Shown: positions 17,734 to 29,506, counted from the first letter of the stretch. The stretch: DNA of 64,000 bases from Schlegelella_A sp963778525 (GCA_963778525.1 CAVZUJ010000006.1:1-64000); one strand, 5' to 3'. The notes: generated by a model not told the origin, from the letters alone. Made by a program: numbers and translations.

Positions 17734-18461
17734 CGCCGATGCTCGAGATCGGCGACCTGCACGTGTCGTACGGGCAGGTCGAGGCGGTGCGCGGCGTCTC
17801 GCTGGCGCTGCTGCCGGGCCAGATCGTGTCGGTGATCGGCCCGAACGGCGCCGGCAAGACGACGCTGCTCGCCGCCGCGATGGGCCTGCTGCCGTCGCGC
17901 GGCACGCTGCGCTTCGAAGGCGAGGCGCTGCGCGAGCTCGACGTCGAGGCGCGCGTCGAGCGCGGCCTCGTCCTCGTGCCGGAGCAGCGCGAGCTGTTCG
18001 GCGCGCTCAGCGTGCTCGACAACCTGCGCCTGGGCGCCTACGCGAAGCGGCTCGGCCGGGCGGCGCTGCGCCAGCGCGTCGACGCGGTGTTCGCGCGCTT
18101 CCCGCGCCTGGCCGAGCGCCGCGCGCAGCGCGCCAGCACGCTCTCGGGCGGCGAGCGCCAGATGCTCGCGCTCGGCCGCGCGCTGATGTCGGCGCCGCGC
18201 CTCCTGATGCTCGACGAGCCCAGCCTCGGCCTGGCGCCGCTGATCGTGCGCGACATCCTGGCCATCGTGCGCTCGCTGCGCGACGAAGGCGTCGCCGTTC
18301 TCCTGGTCGAGCAGAACGCGCGCGCCGCGCTCGAGATCTCCGACTTCGGCTATGTCCTCGAAACCGGCGAGATCGCGCTCAGCGGCGCCTCCGCCGCGCT
18401 CGCTCGCGACCCGCGGGTGCAGGCCACCTACCTCGGCGGCGGCACCGACGAGCCCGATTGA
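17730..18461 (+). CDS. Branched-chain-type ABC transporter ATP-binding protein, LivF family
   Basis: 243 residues from the ATG at 17730, overlapping the preceding stop. Walker A GPNGAGKTT is at about residues 37-45, the signature LSGGERQMLALGRALM near 137-152, Walker B LLMLDEPSLGLAP, and the H-loop is replaced by the LivF-typical LVEQNARAALE. It powers import together with the LivG half upstream. The transporter set is complete: two binding proteins, LivH, LivM-G and LivF. Confidence 0.9.
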   Translation: MTPMLEIGDLHVSYGQVEAVRGVSLALLPGQIVSVIGPNGAGKTTLLAAAMGLLPSRGTLRFEGEALRELDVEARVERGLVLVPEQRELFGALSVLDNLRLGAYAKRLGRAALRQRVDAVFARFPRLAERRAQRASTLSGGERQMLALGRALMSAPRLLMLDEPSLGLAPLIVRDILAIVRSLRDEGVAVLLVEQNARAALEISDFGYVLETGEIALSGASAALARDPRVQATYLGGGTDEPD

Positions 18462-18504
18462 CGGCGTGGCGCCGGCGGCCCTTGCCGAGCCCGACGCCAT
18501 GGAC

Positions 18505-18531
18505 TAGACTGCTTTACCACTGAAATATTCA
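18505..18531 (+). promoter_or_regulatory. Operator/promoter motif, copy 2 (shared with 10020-10046)
   Basis: Second copy of the 27-base motif, 21 of 27 positions identical to copy 1. This copy ends in TGAAATATTCA, in which TGAA and TTCA form a short inverted repeat, a shape suited to a dimeric winged-helix repressor. It lies 191 bases upstream of the 2-aminobenzoyl-CoA monooxygenase gene, and the likely repressor gene (MarR, 21143) is in the same operon. Confidence 0.55.
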
Positions 18532-18601
18532 CACCTCATGAAGATTGTCCTTCGGGCACAGGATCGGGGAGACGGGGTGCTCTGTTGCGCTCATGTCCCC
18601 C

Positions 18602-18625
18602 GGCGAGAGCCTGAAGGCTCTCGCC
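18602..18625 (+). promoter_or_regulatory. Perfect hairpin in the leader of the anthranilate operon
   Basis: Ten-base perfect stem GGCGAGAGCC / GGCTCTCGCC with a TGAA loop, inside the leader (18532-18722) between operator copy 2 and the first structural gene. A weaker GGGGA/TCCCC pairing lies just before it. A 62-codon open frame starts at 18538, six bases after the operator, and its stop overlaps the start codon of the next gene (ATGA). The hairpin could attenuate transcription or shape translation of this leader; no known riboswitch class was recognised. Confidence 0.4.
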
Positions 18626-18722
18626 TCCTCCTTTACTTCGCTCCACAGAACAGCGGAGTCCCCCGCCCGATGCTCCCGGCCGCGAGTGCCACGGACAGCG
18701 GCCGCACAAAGGAGCACCGCAC

Positions 18723-21137
18723 ATGAAGATCGTCTGTCTCGGTGGCGGCCCCGCGGGGTTGTACTTCGCGTTGCTCATGAAGAAGCAGGACGCGACGCAC
18801 GAGGTCATCGTCGTCGAGCGCAACAAGCCTTACGACACCTTCGGCTGGGGCGTGGTGTTCTCCGACCAGACGCTCGGCAACCTGCAGGTGGCCGATGCGC
18901 CGAGCGCGGCCAAGATCCTCGACAGCTTCTCGCACTGGGACGACATCGAGATCAACATCCGCGGCTCGAAGATCGTCTCGGGCGGCCATGGCTTTTGCGG
19001 CATCGGCCGCAAGAGGCTGCTCAACATCCTGCAGCAGCGCTGCGAGGAAGTGGGCGTGCAGCTCGTCTTCGAGACCGACGTGAAGGCGGCCGAGACCTAT
19101 GCCGATGCCGACCTCGTCATCGCCAGCGACGGCCTGAACAGCCGCATCCGCACCGAGTTCGCCGAGACCTACGAACCCGACATCGACATGCGGCTGTGCC
19201 GCTTCGTCTGGCTCGGCACGACCAAGCTGTTCGAGGCCTTCACCTTCGCCTTCGAGAAGACCGAGCACGGCTGGTTCCAGGCCCATGCCTATCGCTTCGA
19301 CGACACGCACTCCACCTTCATCGTCGAGACGCCCGAGCCGGTGTGGCTGCGCGCCGGCCTCGACACGATGGAAAAGGAAGACGCGATCGCCTTCTGCGAG
19401 AAGCTCTTCGCGAAATACCTCGACGGCCATCCGCTCATCTCGAATTCCAGCCACCTGCGCGGCTCGGCGCAGTGGATCAAGTTTCCGCGCGTCGTCTGCG
19501 CGCACTGGGTGCACTGGATGGGCGAGGCGCGCCAGGTGCCGGTGGTGCTGATGGGCGATGCGGCGCACACCGCGCACTTCTCCATCGGCTCGGGCACCAA
19601 GCTCGCACTGGAAGATTCGATCGAGCTGGCACGCTCCATCGGCAAGCATCCGGGCGATCTGGCCGGCGCGCTGCAGCACTACGAAGACGTGCGCAGCATC
19701 GAGGTGCTGAAGATCCAGAACGCGGCGCGCAATTCCACCGAGTGGTTCGAGCACGTCGACCGCTACGTCAACCTGCCGCCCGAGCAGTTCGCCTATTCGC
19801 TGCTCACGCGCAGCCAGCGCATCAGCCACGAGAACCTGCGCCTGCGCGACAAGGGCTACGTCGAGGAGTACGAAGACTGGATCGCCGAGCGCGCGGGCCT
19901 GCCGGCGCGCATCCCGGCGCTCGCGGGCGCGGGCAGCGGATCGGCGGCGGCCGGCGGCGCGCTGCAGCCTTCGGTGCCGCCGATGCTCACGCCGTTCACG
20001 CTGCGCGGCGTCACCCTGAAGAACCGCATCGTCGTCTCGCCGATGGCGCAGTACTCTGCCGTCGACGGCATCGCCGGCGACTATCACCTCGTGCACCTCG
20101 GCGCCCGCGCCATGGGCGGCGCGGCGATGGTGATGGTGGAGATGACCTGCCCCACCGCCGATGCCCGCATCACGCCCGGCTGCCCGGGCCTGTGGAACAC
20201 GGCGCAGCGCGACGCGTTCAAGCGCATCGTCGATTTCGTGCACGGCAACAGCGACGCCAAGATCGCGATGCAGCTCGGCCACGCCGGCGCCAAGGGCTCG
20301 ACCCGCGTGCCCTGGGAGGGCGAAGACCAGCCGCTCGAGAGCGACAACTGGCCGCTCATCTCGGCCTCGCCGCAGCAGTATCTCGACGGCATCAGCGACT
20401 GGTCGCGCGCCATGACGCGCGCCGACATGGACCGCGTGCGCGACGACTTCGTGCGCTCCACGCGCTATGCCGCCGAGGCCGGCTTCGACTGGCTCGAGCT
20501 GCACTGCGCGCACGGCTACCTGCTCTCGTCGTTCATCTCGCCGCTCACCAACCAGCGCACCGACGAGTACGGCGGCACGCTGGCCAATCGGCTGCGCTAT
20601 CCGCTCGAGGTCTTTCACGCGATGCGCGCGGTCTGGCCGAAGGAGCTGCCCATTTCCATCCGCATCTCGGCGCACGACTGGGTCGAGGGCGGCATCACGC
20701 CCGACGACGCGGTGGAGATCGCGCGCGTCTTCAAGGCCGCCGGCGCCGACCTCATCGACTGCTCGTCGGGCCAGGTGAGCAAGCGGCAGCAGCCGGTCTA
20801 CGGCCGCATGTACCAGACGCCGTTCGCCGATCGCATCAGGAACGAAGCCGGCATTCCGACGATGGCGGTGGGCGCGATCAGCGAGGCCGATCACGTCAAC
20901 AGCATCATCGCCGCCGGCCGCGCCGACCTGTGCGCGGTGGCGCGCCCGCACCTGGCCAGCCCGTCGTGGACGCTGCTGGAGGCGGCGAAGATCGGCGTGA
21001 CCGCGGTGGGGTGGCCCAAGCAATATCGATCGGGCAAGCAGCAGCTCGAGCGCAACCTCGAGCGCGAGCGCCAGATGGCGGCGCAGGGCGCGGGCCTCTC
21101 GGCCATCGAGCAAGCCAACCGCGCCCTGGGCGTCTGA
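18723..21137 (+). CDS. Bifunctional 2-aminobenzoyl-CoA monooxygenase/reductase (or salicylyl-CoA 5-hydroxylase)
   Basis: 804 residues in two modules. Residues 1 to about 390 are a class A FAD monooxygenase: GGGPAGLYFALLM at 7-19 and the GDAAHTAHFSIGSGTKLALEDS motif near 278-298. Residues about 420-780 are an old-yellow-enzyme type NADH:flavin oxidoreductase: TPFTLRGVTLKNRIVVSPM, LHCAHGYLLSSFISPLTNQR, and SSGQVSK. This fusion is known from the aerobic 2-aminobenzoyl-CoA pathway, where it hydroxylates C5 and reduces the ring; close relatives act on salicylyl-CoA. The anthranilate-type CoA ligase in the same operon favours the first. ATG 18723 overlaps the stop of a leader frame. Confidence 0.85.
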   Translation: MKIVCLGGGPAGLYFALLMKKQDATHEVIVVERNKPYDTFGWGVVFSDQTLGNLQVADAPSAAKILDSFSHWDDIEINIRGSKIVSGGHGFCGIGRKRLLNILQQRCEEVGVQLVFETDVKAAETYADADLVIASDGLNSRIRTEFAETYEPDIDMRLCRFVWLGTTKLFEAFTFAFEKTEHGWFQAHAYRFDDTHSTFIVETPEPVWLRAGLDTMEKEDAIAFCEKLFAKYLDGHPLISNSSHLRGSAQWIKFPRVVCAHWVHWMGEARQVPVVLMGDAAHTAHFSIGSGTKLALEDSIELARSIGKHPGDLAGALQHYEDVRSIEVLKIQNAARNSTEWFEHVDRYVNLPPEQFAYSLLTRSQRISHENLRLRDKGYVEEYEDWIAERAGLPARIPALAGAGSGSAAAGGALQPSVPPMLTPFTLRGVTLKNRIVVSPMAQYSAVDGIAGDYHLVHLGARAMGGAAMVMVEMTCPTADARITPGCPGLWNTAQRDAFKRIVDFVHGNSDAKIAMQLGHAGAKGSTRVPWEGEDQPLESDNWPLISASPQQYLDGISDWSRAMTRADMDRVRDDFVRSTRYAAEAGFDWLELHCAHGYLLSSFISPLTNQRTDEYGGTLANRLRYPLEVFHAMRAVWPKELPISIRISAHDWVEGGITPDDAVEIARVFKAAGADLIDCSSGQVSKRQQPVYGRMYQTPFADRIRNEAGIPTMAVGAISEADHVNSIIAAGRADLCAVARPHLASPSWTLLEAAKIGVTAVGWPKQYRSGKQQLERNLERERQMAAQGAGLSAIEQANRALGV

Positions 21138-21142
21138 GAACC

Positions 21143-21676
21143 ATGAAGCAGAACGACCCCTCCCACGCCCTGCTCGAAGACGCGCAGGAGCTCGGCCACG
21201 AAGCGCGCGCCGGCCACGCCGACCACGCGGCGCTGCGCCTGTGGCTGCGCATGCTCGCCAGCACGACGCAGATCGAGGCCGAGATCCGCCGCCGGCTGCG
21301 CGAGCACTTCGACATCTCGCTCGCCCGCTTCGACTACCTCTCGCAGCTCTACCGCTATCGCGACGGCCTGAAGATGCGCGAGCTCTCGCGCTACCTGATG
21401 GTGACCGGCGGCAACGTCACCGGCCTCACCGACGACCTGGCGCAGGAAGGCATGGTGGTGCGCGAGAGCAGCCCGCAGGACCGGCGCGCCTGGATCGTGC
21501 GCCTCACGCCGAAGGGCCGGCGCCACTTCGAGACCATGGCGCGCGTGCACGAAGGCTGGATCCTCGAGCTCTTCGCCGGGCTCGATCCGCAGACCGTGCA
21601 GCAACTTCATACCCAGCTCGGCCAGTTGCGCGTGCACCTGGTGAAGGGCGAACAGGCGGCGGCCGCAGGAGATTGA
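21143..21676 (+). CDS. MarR-family transcriptional regulator
   Basis: 177 residues, starting five bases after the monooxygenase gene. A winged helix-turn-helix lies at about residues 60-130 (LSRYLMVTGGNVTGLTDDLAQEGMVVRESSPQDRRAWIVRLTPKG), including the DRR wing motif typical of MarR. Regulators of this family repress aromatic catabolic operons and are released by the substrate or its CoA ester. It sits inside the operon it probably controls; the shared motif at 10020 and 18505 is the obvious candidate site, which would tie both halves of the cluster to one signal. Confidence 0.87.
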   Translation: MKQNDPSHALLEDAQELGHEARAGHADHAALRLWLRMLASTTQIEAEIRRRLREHFDISLARFDYLSQLYRYRDGLKMRELSRYLMVTGGNVTGLTDDLAQEGMVVRESSPQDRRAWIVRLTPKGRRHFETMARVHEGWILELFAGLDPQTVQQLHTQLGQLRVHLVKGEQAAAAGD

Positions 21677-21677
21677 G

Positions 21678-22547
<870 letters not shown>

Positions 22548-22548
22548 C

Positions 22549-23201
22549 ATGCTCAAGCTGCACGGCTTCGCCCAATCGGGCAACACCTTCAAGGTCGCCT
22601 TCCTGCTGCGCGCGCTCGGCGTGCCGTGGCAGGCGGTGCCGATGTCGTTCGCCGAGTTCGCCGGCGGCAAGACACGCGACGCCGCCTGGCGCGAGAGCGT
22701 CAACGAGATGGGCGAGGTGCCGGTGCTCGAAGACGAGCAGGGCAGGAAGATCACGCAATCGGGCGTCATCCTCACGATGCTCGCCGAGCAGCACGGCAAG
22801 CTCGGCGGCAAGGATGCCGACGAGAAGCGCGAGGTGCTGCGCTGGCTCTTCTTCGACAACCACAAGTTCACCAGCTACTTCGCCACCTGGCGCTTCATGA
22901 AGTCGTTCGCCGCGAAGGCGCCCGACCCGGCCGTTGCCGCCTTCATGAAGAGCCGCATCGACAGCGCCTTCTTCCTCGTCGACAAGCACCTCGCCGGCCG
23001 GCAATGGATGGTGGGCGACGCGTTCTCCATCGCCGACATCTCGCTCTCCGGCTATCTCTTCTTTCCGGCCGACGAGAGCGGCTACGTGCTCGAGGAGCGC
23101 TTCCCGAACCTCGCCGCCTGGCGCGACCGCCTGAAGACGCAGCCGGGCTGGGGCGATCCGTACGAGGTGCTTCCGGGCGAGCGCATCGCGCCGAAATGGT
23201 G

Positions 23202-23202
<1 letters not shown>
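22549..23202 (+). CDS. Glutathione S-transferase
   Basis: 217 residues. The N-terminal thioredoxin-like domain starts LKLHGFAQSGNTFKVAFLLRALGVPW; the Ser-Gly-Asn after the first strand occupies the usual GSH-activating position, and EMGEVPVLED is the cis-Pro segment that binds glutathione. The C-terminal helical domain includes WMVGDAFSIADISLSGYLFF near residues 148-167, the N-capping box typical of GSTs. The gene sits between crotonase and acyl-CoA dehydrogenase; a maleylpyruvate-like isomerase or detoxifying role is possible, substrate unknown. Confidence 0.82.
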
Positions 23203-24436
<1,234 letters not shown>

Positions 24437-24440
<4 letters not shown>

Positions 24441-24844
24441 ACGCAGCGATGAACGAGGCGCTTCTGCCCGAAGGCTGGCCGCGCCCGAAGGGCTATGCCA
24501 ACGGCGTGGCCGCGCGCGGCCGGCAGGTCTACGTGGCCGGCCAGGTGGGCTGGGACCCGTCGGGCGTGTTCACCACCGACGACTTCGCGGCGCAGGCGCG
24601 CCAGGCCTTCGTCAACGTCGTCGCCGTGCTGCACGCGGCCGGCGCCAAGCCCGAGCACATCGTGCGCATGACCTGGTACATCACCAGCAAGCGCGAATAC
24701 CTGGCGGCCGGGCGCGAGATCGGCAAGGCCTATCGCGAGATCATCGGCTTCTACGACATCGCGATGACGGCCGTGGAAGTGACGGCGCTGATCGAGGATC
24801 GCGCCAAGGTCGAGATCGAAGTCACCGCCGTCATTCCGGACTGA
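24437..24844 (+). CDS. RidA-family enamine/imine deaminase
   Basis: 135 residues, ATGA overlap with the dehydrogenase. RidA features: YANGVAARGRQVYVAGQVGWDP, RQAFVNVVAVLHAAGAKPEHIVRMTWYI, and the C-terminal RAKVEIEVTAVIPD. The family forms trimers and hydrolyses enamines or imines to ketones with release of ammonia. The product of 2-aminobenzoyl-CoA monooxygenase/reductase is a cyclic enamine, so a RidA protein here may remove the amino group rather than serve general housekeeping. That role is inferred from placement. Confidence 0.8.
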
Positions 24845-24864
24845 ACCTCTTTCGAAAGCACGCC

Positions 24865-26046
<1,182 letters not shown>

Positions 26047-26065
26047 CATTCGAGACACGACGACG

Positions 26066-27691
26066 ATGGCCTACACCGCCCACATCGACACCTTCGCGCG
26101 CGACCACCTGCCGCCGCCCGAGGCGCAACCGGAGTACCTGTTCGACCTGCCGGAGCTGAAGTTTCCGGAGCGCATGAACTGCGCCACCGAGCTGCTCGAC
26201 CGCCATGTGAAGGAAGGCCGCGGCGACCGGCCCTGCGTGAGCGCGCCGGCCGGCCCGAAGTGGACCTACGCCGAGCTGCAGCGCCAGGCCGACGCCATCG
26301 CCCACGTGCTGGTGAAGGACATGGGCGTGGTGCCCGGCAACCGCGTGCTGCTGCGCGCCGCCAACAAGCCGATGCTGGTGGCCTGCTGGTTCGCGGTGAT
26401 GAAGGTCGGCGCCGTGGCCGTGGCCACCATGCCGATGCTGCGCGCCAAGGAGCTGAAGCAGATCGTCGACAAGGGCGAGGTGGGCTTTGCCCTCTGCGAC
26501 CAGGCCCTGCGCGCCGAGCTCGACGACGTGGCGCGGGTGGCGCCGATGCTCGAGCGCGTCGTCTGCTTCGGCGACCCTTCGCGCGACGGGCTCGAGGCGC
26601 TGATGGCGCGCCACGACGCGCCGTTCACGAACGTGGACACCGCCGCCGACGACACCTGCATGTTCGCCTTCACCTCGGGCACCACCGGCCAGCCCAAGGC
26701 GACGATGCACTTCCACCGCGACGTGATCGCGAGCTGCCTGTGCTTCCCGCCGCACGTGCTGCGCGCCACGGCCGACGACGTGTTCATCGGCAGCCCGCCG
26801 CTCGCCTTCACCTTCGGCCTCGGCGGCCTCACGGTGTTTCCGATGCACATCGGCGCCTCGACGGTGCTGCTCGAAAAGGCCGGCCCGCCCGACCTGCTGG
26901 CGGCGATCGTGGCGCAGCGCGCCACCGTCTGCTTCACCGCGCCCACGTCGTATCGGGCGATGGCCGCCGGCGCGAAGGAAAAGAAGATCAGCGTGCGCGA
27001 CGGCGGCAGCTTGCGCAAATGCGTGGCCGCCGGCGAGGCGCTGCCCGCCGCCACGCGCGCGCTCTGGAAAGAGGCCACCGGCATCGAGATCATCGACGGC
27101 ATCGGCGCCACCGAGATGTTCCACATCTTCATCTCCGCCGACGAGGCGCACGCGCGGCCCGGCGCCACCGGCAAGGCGGTGCCCGGCTATCGCGCCAAGG
27201 TGGTGGACGACGAAGGCCGCGAGCTGCCGCCCGGCACCATCGGCAAGCTGGCGGTGCAAGGCGCCACCGGCTGCCGCTACCTCGACGACGAGCGCCAGGC
27301 CAACTACGTGAAGGGCGGCTGGAACTACACCGGCGACGCCTACCTGATGGACGCCGACGGCTACTTCCACTACCAGAGCCGCACCGACGACATGATCATC
27401 TCGGCCGGCTACAACATCGCCGCCGTGGAAGTGGAAGACGTGCTGCTGCGCCACGAGGCGGTGGCCGAATGCGCCGTCATCGGCCACCCCGACGAAGAGC
27501 GCGGCCAGATCGTCAAGGCCTTCGTCGTGCTGCGCGCATCGCACCGCGGCGACGCGGCGATGGTGAAGGCGCTGCAGGACTACGTGAAGGCGAGCGTGGC
27601 GCCGTACAAGTATCCGAGGGCGGTGGAGTTCCGGGAGGCGCTGCCGAGGACGGAGACGGGGAAGTTGCAGAGGTTTCGGTTGCGGGGGTAG
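26066..27691 (+). CDS. 2-Aminobenzoate/benzoate-CoA ligase
   Basis: 541 residues of the ANL adenylating family. Core motifs: FTSGTTGQPKATMHFHRD (phosphate loop) near residues 203-220, IIDGIGATEMFHIF (A5), YTGDAYLMDADGYFHYQSRTDDMII (A7-A8) and the C-terminal catalytic Lys in PRTETGKLQRFRLRG (A10). The pattern matches benzoate- and 2-aminobenzoate-CoA ligases. With the 2-aminobenzoyl-CoA monooxygenase in the same operon, anthranilate is the likely substrate. It is the last gene of the supercluster. Confidence 0.85.
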   Translation: MAYTAHIDTFARDHLPPPEAQPEYLFDLPELKFPERMNCATELLDRHVKEGRGDRPCVSAPAGPKWTYAELQRQADAIAHVLVKDMGVVPGNRVLLRAANKPMLVACWFAVMKVGAVAVATMPMLRAKELKQIVDKGEVGFALCDQALRAELDDVARVAPMLERVVCFGDPSRDGLEALMARHDAPFTNVDTAADDTCMFAFTSGTTGQPKATMHFHRDVIASCLCFPPHVLRATADDVFIGSPPLAFTFGLGGLTVFPMHIGASTVLLEKAGPPDLLAAIVAQRATVCFTAPTSYRAMAAGAKEKKISVRDGGSLRKCVAAGEALPAATRALWKEATGIEIIDGIGATEMFHIFISADEAHARPGATGKAVPGYRAKVVDDEGRELPPGTIGKLAVQGATGCRYLDDERQANYVKGGWNYTGDAYLMDADGYFHYQSRTDDMIISAGYNIAAVEVEDVLLRHEAVAECAVIGHPDEERGQIVKAFVVLRASHRGDAAMVKALQDYVKASVAPYKYPRAVEFREALPRTETGKLQRFRLRG

Positions 27692-27745
27692 GGCGGAGAC
27701 TCCGTCAGCTTTCGGCCACTACCAACACGCGCAAGGTCCTTCGGT

Positions 27746-28702
27746 TCACTCTGATCTCGCGGGAGTACCGAGGTTTGCTGCTTGCTTTCGCAAACACGCG
27801 CCGTAGGCGGCGGGTCCTTGCACTTTCTCCGAAATGCAAGCGAGTTGCATTGATTGCCGCGTTTCGCCACCGTAGCCACTGAGGTCAGGGATGCCCGGTG
27901 AGATTTTCAACGAAGCGATCTGTCCGTTGAGGCATGCACCGTAGGCGGCAGGTCCCCGCACTTTCTCCGAGATGCAAGCGAGTTCCATTGATTGCCTTGT
28001 TTCGCCGCCGTAACCGCTGAGGTCAGGGATGCCTGGCGAGGTTTTCAAAGAGGCGATCTGTCCGTTGAGGCATGCACCGTAGGCGGCGGGTCCTCGCACT
28101 TTCTCCGAAATGCAAGCGAGTTCCATTGATTGCCGTGTTTCCCTGCCGTAACCATTGAGGTCGGGGATGCCTGGCGAGGTTTTCAACGAAGCGATCTGTC
28201 CGTTGAGGCATGCACCGTAGGCGGCAGGTCCCCGCACTTTCTCCGAGATGCAAGCGAGTTCCATTGATTGCCTCGTTTCGCCGCCGTAGCCGTTGATGTC
28301 GGGGATGACCGCTGGCGTTTTCGACGAGGTGATCTCTCCGTTCAGCTTCGCGCTGCCTTCGGTCAAGTCGAACCCATACCTGCACGTCTCGGCCGCAACG
28401 GCGTCGCCACGGGTGCCGCCCTTGAGCGCCCAGTCGAGCGTGTCGTAAGAGACGCTCGATCTCAGGACGACGGTGCCGAATCCTTCGTTGCAGCCGGTCA
28501 CGGTGGCGCGCACGCGTTCGGTCTGGTCGTTGCCGACCCTCTTGTTCCAGAGCATCTCGGTCGCCGAAGAGCCGTTCCACGTCGTGGCGTGGACGGTGCC
28601 GGGCACAGGAGTGATGCCGTCGATGGGCTCAGACGCGTGCGGCGCTGCTTGCGCAGCGAAAGACGCGACGAGCGCGGCGGCGATGCTGTTGATGCGTTTC
28701 AT
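27746..28702 (-). CDS. Secreted protein with four 46-residue repeats
   Basis: 318 residues from the ATG at 28702. A signal peptide (MKRINSIAAALVASFAAQA) is followed by a unique domain of about 100 residues with a few Cys (VTGCNEGFG, ETCRYGF), then four tandem 46-residue repeats to the C-terminus. Each repeat reads roughly IPDLxGYGGETRQSMELAC, then SEKVRGPAAYGACLNGQIASL, with two Cys that could form a disulfide within the unit. The last copy is the most diverged. I do not know the function; such GPAAYxxCL units occur in scattered secreted bacterial proteins. An upstream in-frame start at 28834 has no signal peptide. Confidence 0.65.
   Translation of the reverse strand: MKRINSIAAALVASFAAQAAPHASEPIDGITPVPGTVHATTWNGSSATEMLWNKRVGNDQTERVRATVTGCNEGFGTVVLRSSVSYDTLDWALKGGTRGDAVAAETCRYGFDLTEGSAKLNGEITSSKTPAVIPDINGYGGETRQSMELACISEKVRGPAAYGACLNGQIASLKTSPGIPDLNGYGRETRQSMELACISEKVRGPAAYGACLNGQIASLKTSPGIPDLSGYGGETRQSMELACISEKVRGPAAYGACLNGQIASLKISPGIPDLSGYGGETRQSMQLACISEKVQGPAAYGACLRKQAANLGTPARSE
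27767..28318 (-). repeat. Four tandem 138-bp repeats within a coding region
   Basis: The same landmark (TGTCCGTTGAGGCATGC on the plus strand) recurs at 27921, 28059 and 28197, exactly 138 bases apart, and a diverged copy flanks it. The unit encodes 46 residues, so changes in copy number keep the frame. Copies differ at only a few bases, which implies recent duplication or gene conversion. Confidence 0.85.
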
Positions 28703-29062
28703 GGGCCGCCATTGTCGGCAGCGCACGACGCGCCACCCTCCACTTGAGGAGGGGCTCACGTCTCTTGCAACCTTCAGCCGGCGCATTTCTGCACGGATGG
28801 CGCCCTGTCGATGGGCGCCTATCGGGTTGGCCACATTTCAAGAAATCGGCAGCTTCAGACTAATTGCGGCCGGTCATGCGTTGCGCCTGAATGCCGGCTC
28901 TCGGCGAGAGCTGTCGCTGACCAACCGGGACGTACCTGGTGATGCACTGGTGGGACGGATTGCGGTCGTTGCACAACGGATCGCATCCCGGCGATCCGAC
29001 CTTGCTTGCGTTTACTCCGAAGTGACTGTACAGTTACCTACATAGAAACTCTGGAGAACGAA
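28703..29062 (+). other. Intergenic region at the left edge of the low-GC cassette
   Basis: No convincing gene in these 360 bases; plus-strand open frames here read as shadows. It holds the divergent starts of the repeat protein and of the cassette, a small hairpin GCTCTC-GGC-GAGAGC near 28902, and the palindrome described separately. Base composition drops to the right of about 28840. Confidence 0.5.
29022..29037. promoter_or_regulatory. Palindromic operator candidate upstream of the cassette
   Basis: GTGACTGTACAGTTAC is a near-perfect 16-base palindrome with a perfect ACTGTACAGT core, 25 bases before the first gene of the cassette. It is suited to a dimeric repressor. It is not the spaced CTGT-N8-ACAG LexA box. 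Confidence 0.4.
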
Positions 29063-29506
29063 ATGTCTCTGACCTTCAAGCTCGATGTCAGCGCGGCGAC
29101 CTTCAAGCGGCTTCAGGGGTACGTCGTGCCGCTCATTGATACGGCGGACACTGCACTAAACCGGATCTTCGACGCGTACGACAAAACGAACCCAAAGCCG
29201 CCGAGTGTCCTGACCGCACCGCCCCATCAGGCACCGACACACTGGAAATCGCAGCGCGGGTTCGAATTGCCGATCGGGCTGGAGCTTTTCGCAGATTGGA
29301 ATGGCCACAAGCTAAAAGCGAAGGTCACCCCGTTCGGCATCGAATACAAGGGGAAACCGTACGAGGTCAGTCCTTCCGCTGCAGCCGCCAAAAAAGATCA
29401 CGGGGCGAACGATACGCAGGCGTCTACGAACGGCTGGAAATTCTGGCAGTTCAAAAAGCCTGACGGTCGCACCAAGTTCATCGACGACTTCCGTCCTCAG
29501 CTGTGA
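29063..29506 (+). CDS. Small protein with RAMA/DUF4357-like C-terminal domain
   Basis: 147 residues from the ATG at 29063, after TGGAGA. The N-terminal 60 residues are unfamiliar. The C-terminal part has the pattern of RAMA/DUF4357 domains: NGHKLKAKVTPFGIEYKGKPY, then SPSAAAA, then the conserved NGWKFW at residues 123-128. Those domains are found next to or fused to DNA methylases, restriction enzymes and other conflict proteins, and are thought to read modified DNA or serve as adaptors. This is resemblance by motif only. Codon use is less GC-rich than in the neighbouring operons. Confidence 0.55.
   Translation: MSLTFKLDVSAATFKRLQGYVVPLIDTADTALNRIFDAYDKTNPKPPSVLTAPPHQAPTHWKSQRGFELPIGLELFADWNGHKLKAKVTPFGIEYKGKPYEVSPSAAAAKKDHGANDTQASTNGWKFWQFKKPDGRTKFIDDFRPQL

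Noticed and set aside
18538..18726. The 62-codon leader frame as a real protein gene
   Set aside because: No ribosome binding site, weak codon bias and no family resemblance. It is kept only as part of a possible leader, not as a CDS.
18723..21137. Salicylate degradation through salicylyl-CoA as the main role of the locus
   Set aside because: The enzyme family allows it, but the ligase type, the RidA gene and the indole-related upstream genes fit anthranilate better. It remains an alternative.
27767..28318. The regular 138-bp spacing could suggest a CRISPR-like array
   Set aside because: The repeats are contiguous, far longer than CRISPR repeats, have no unique spacers and are in frame inside a gene with a signal peptide.
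29022..29037. LexA (SOS) box upstream of the cassette
   Set aside because: The CTGT and ACAG halves are directly adjacent, whereas the betaproteobacterial LexA site has eight bases between them.
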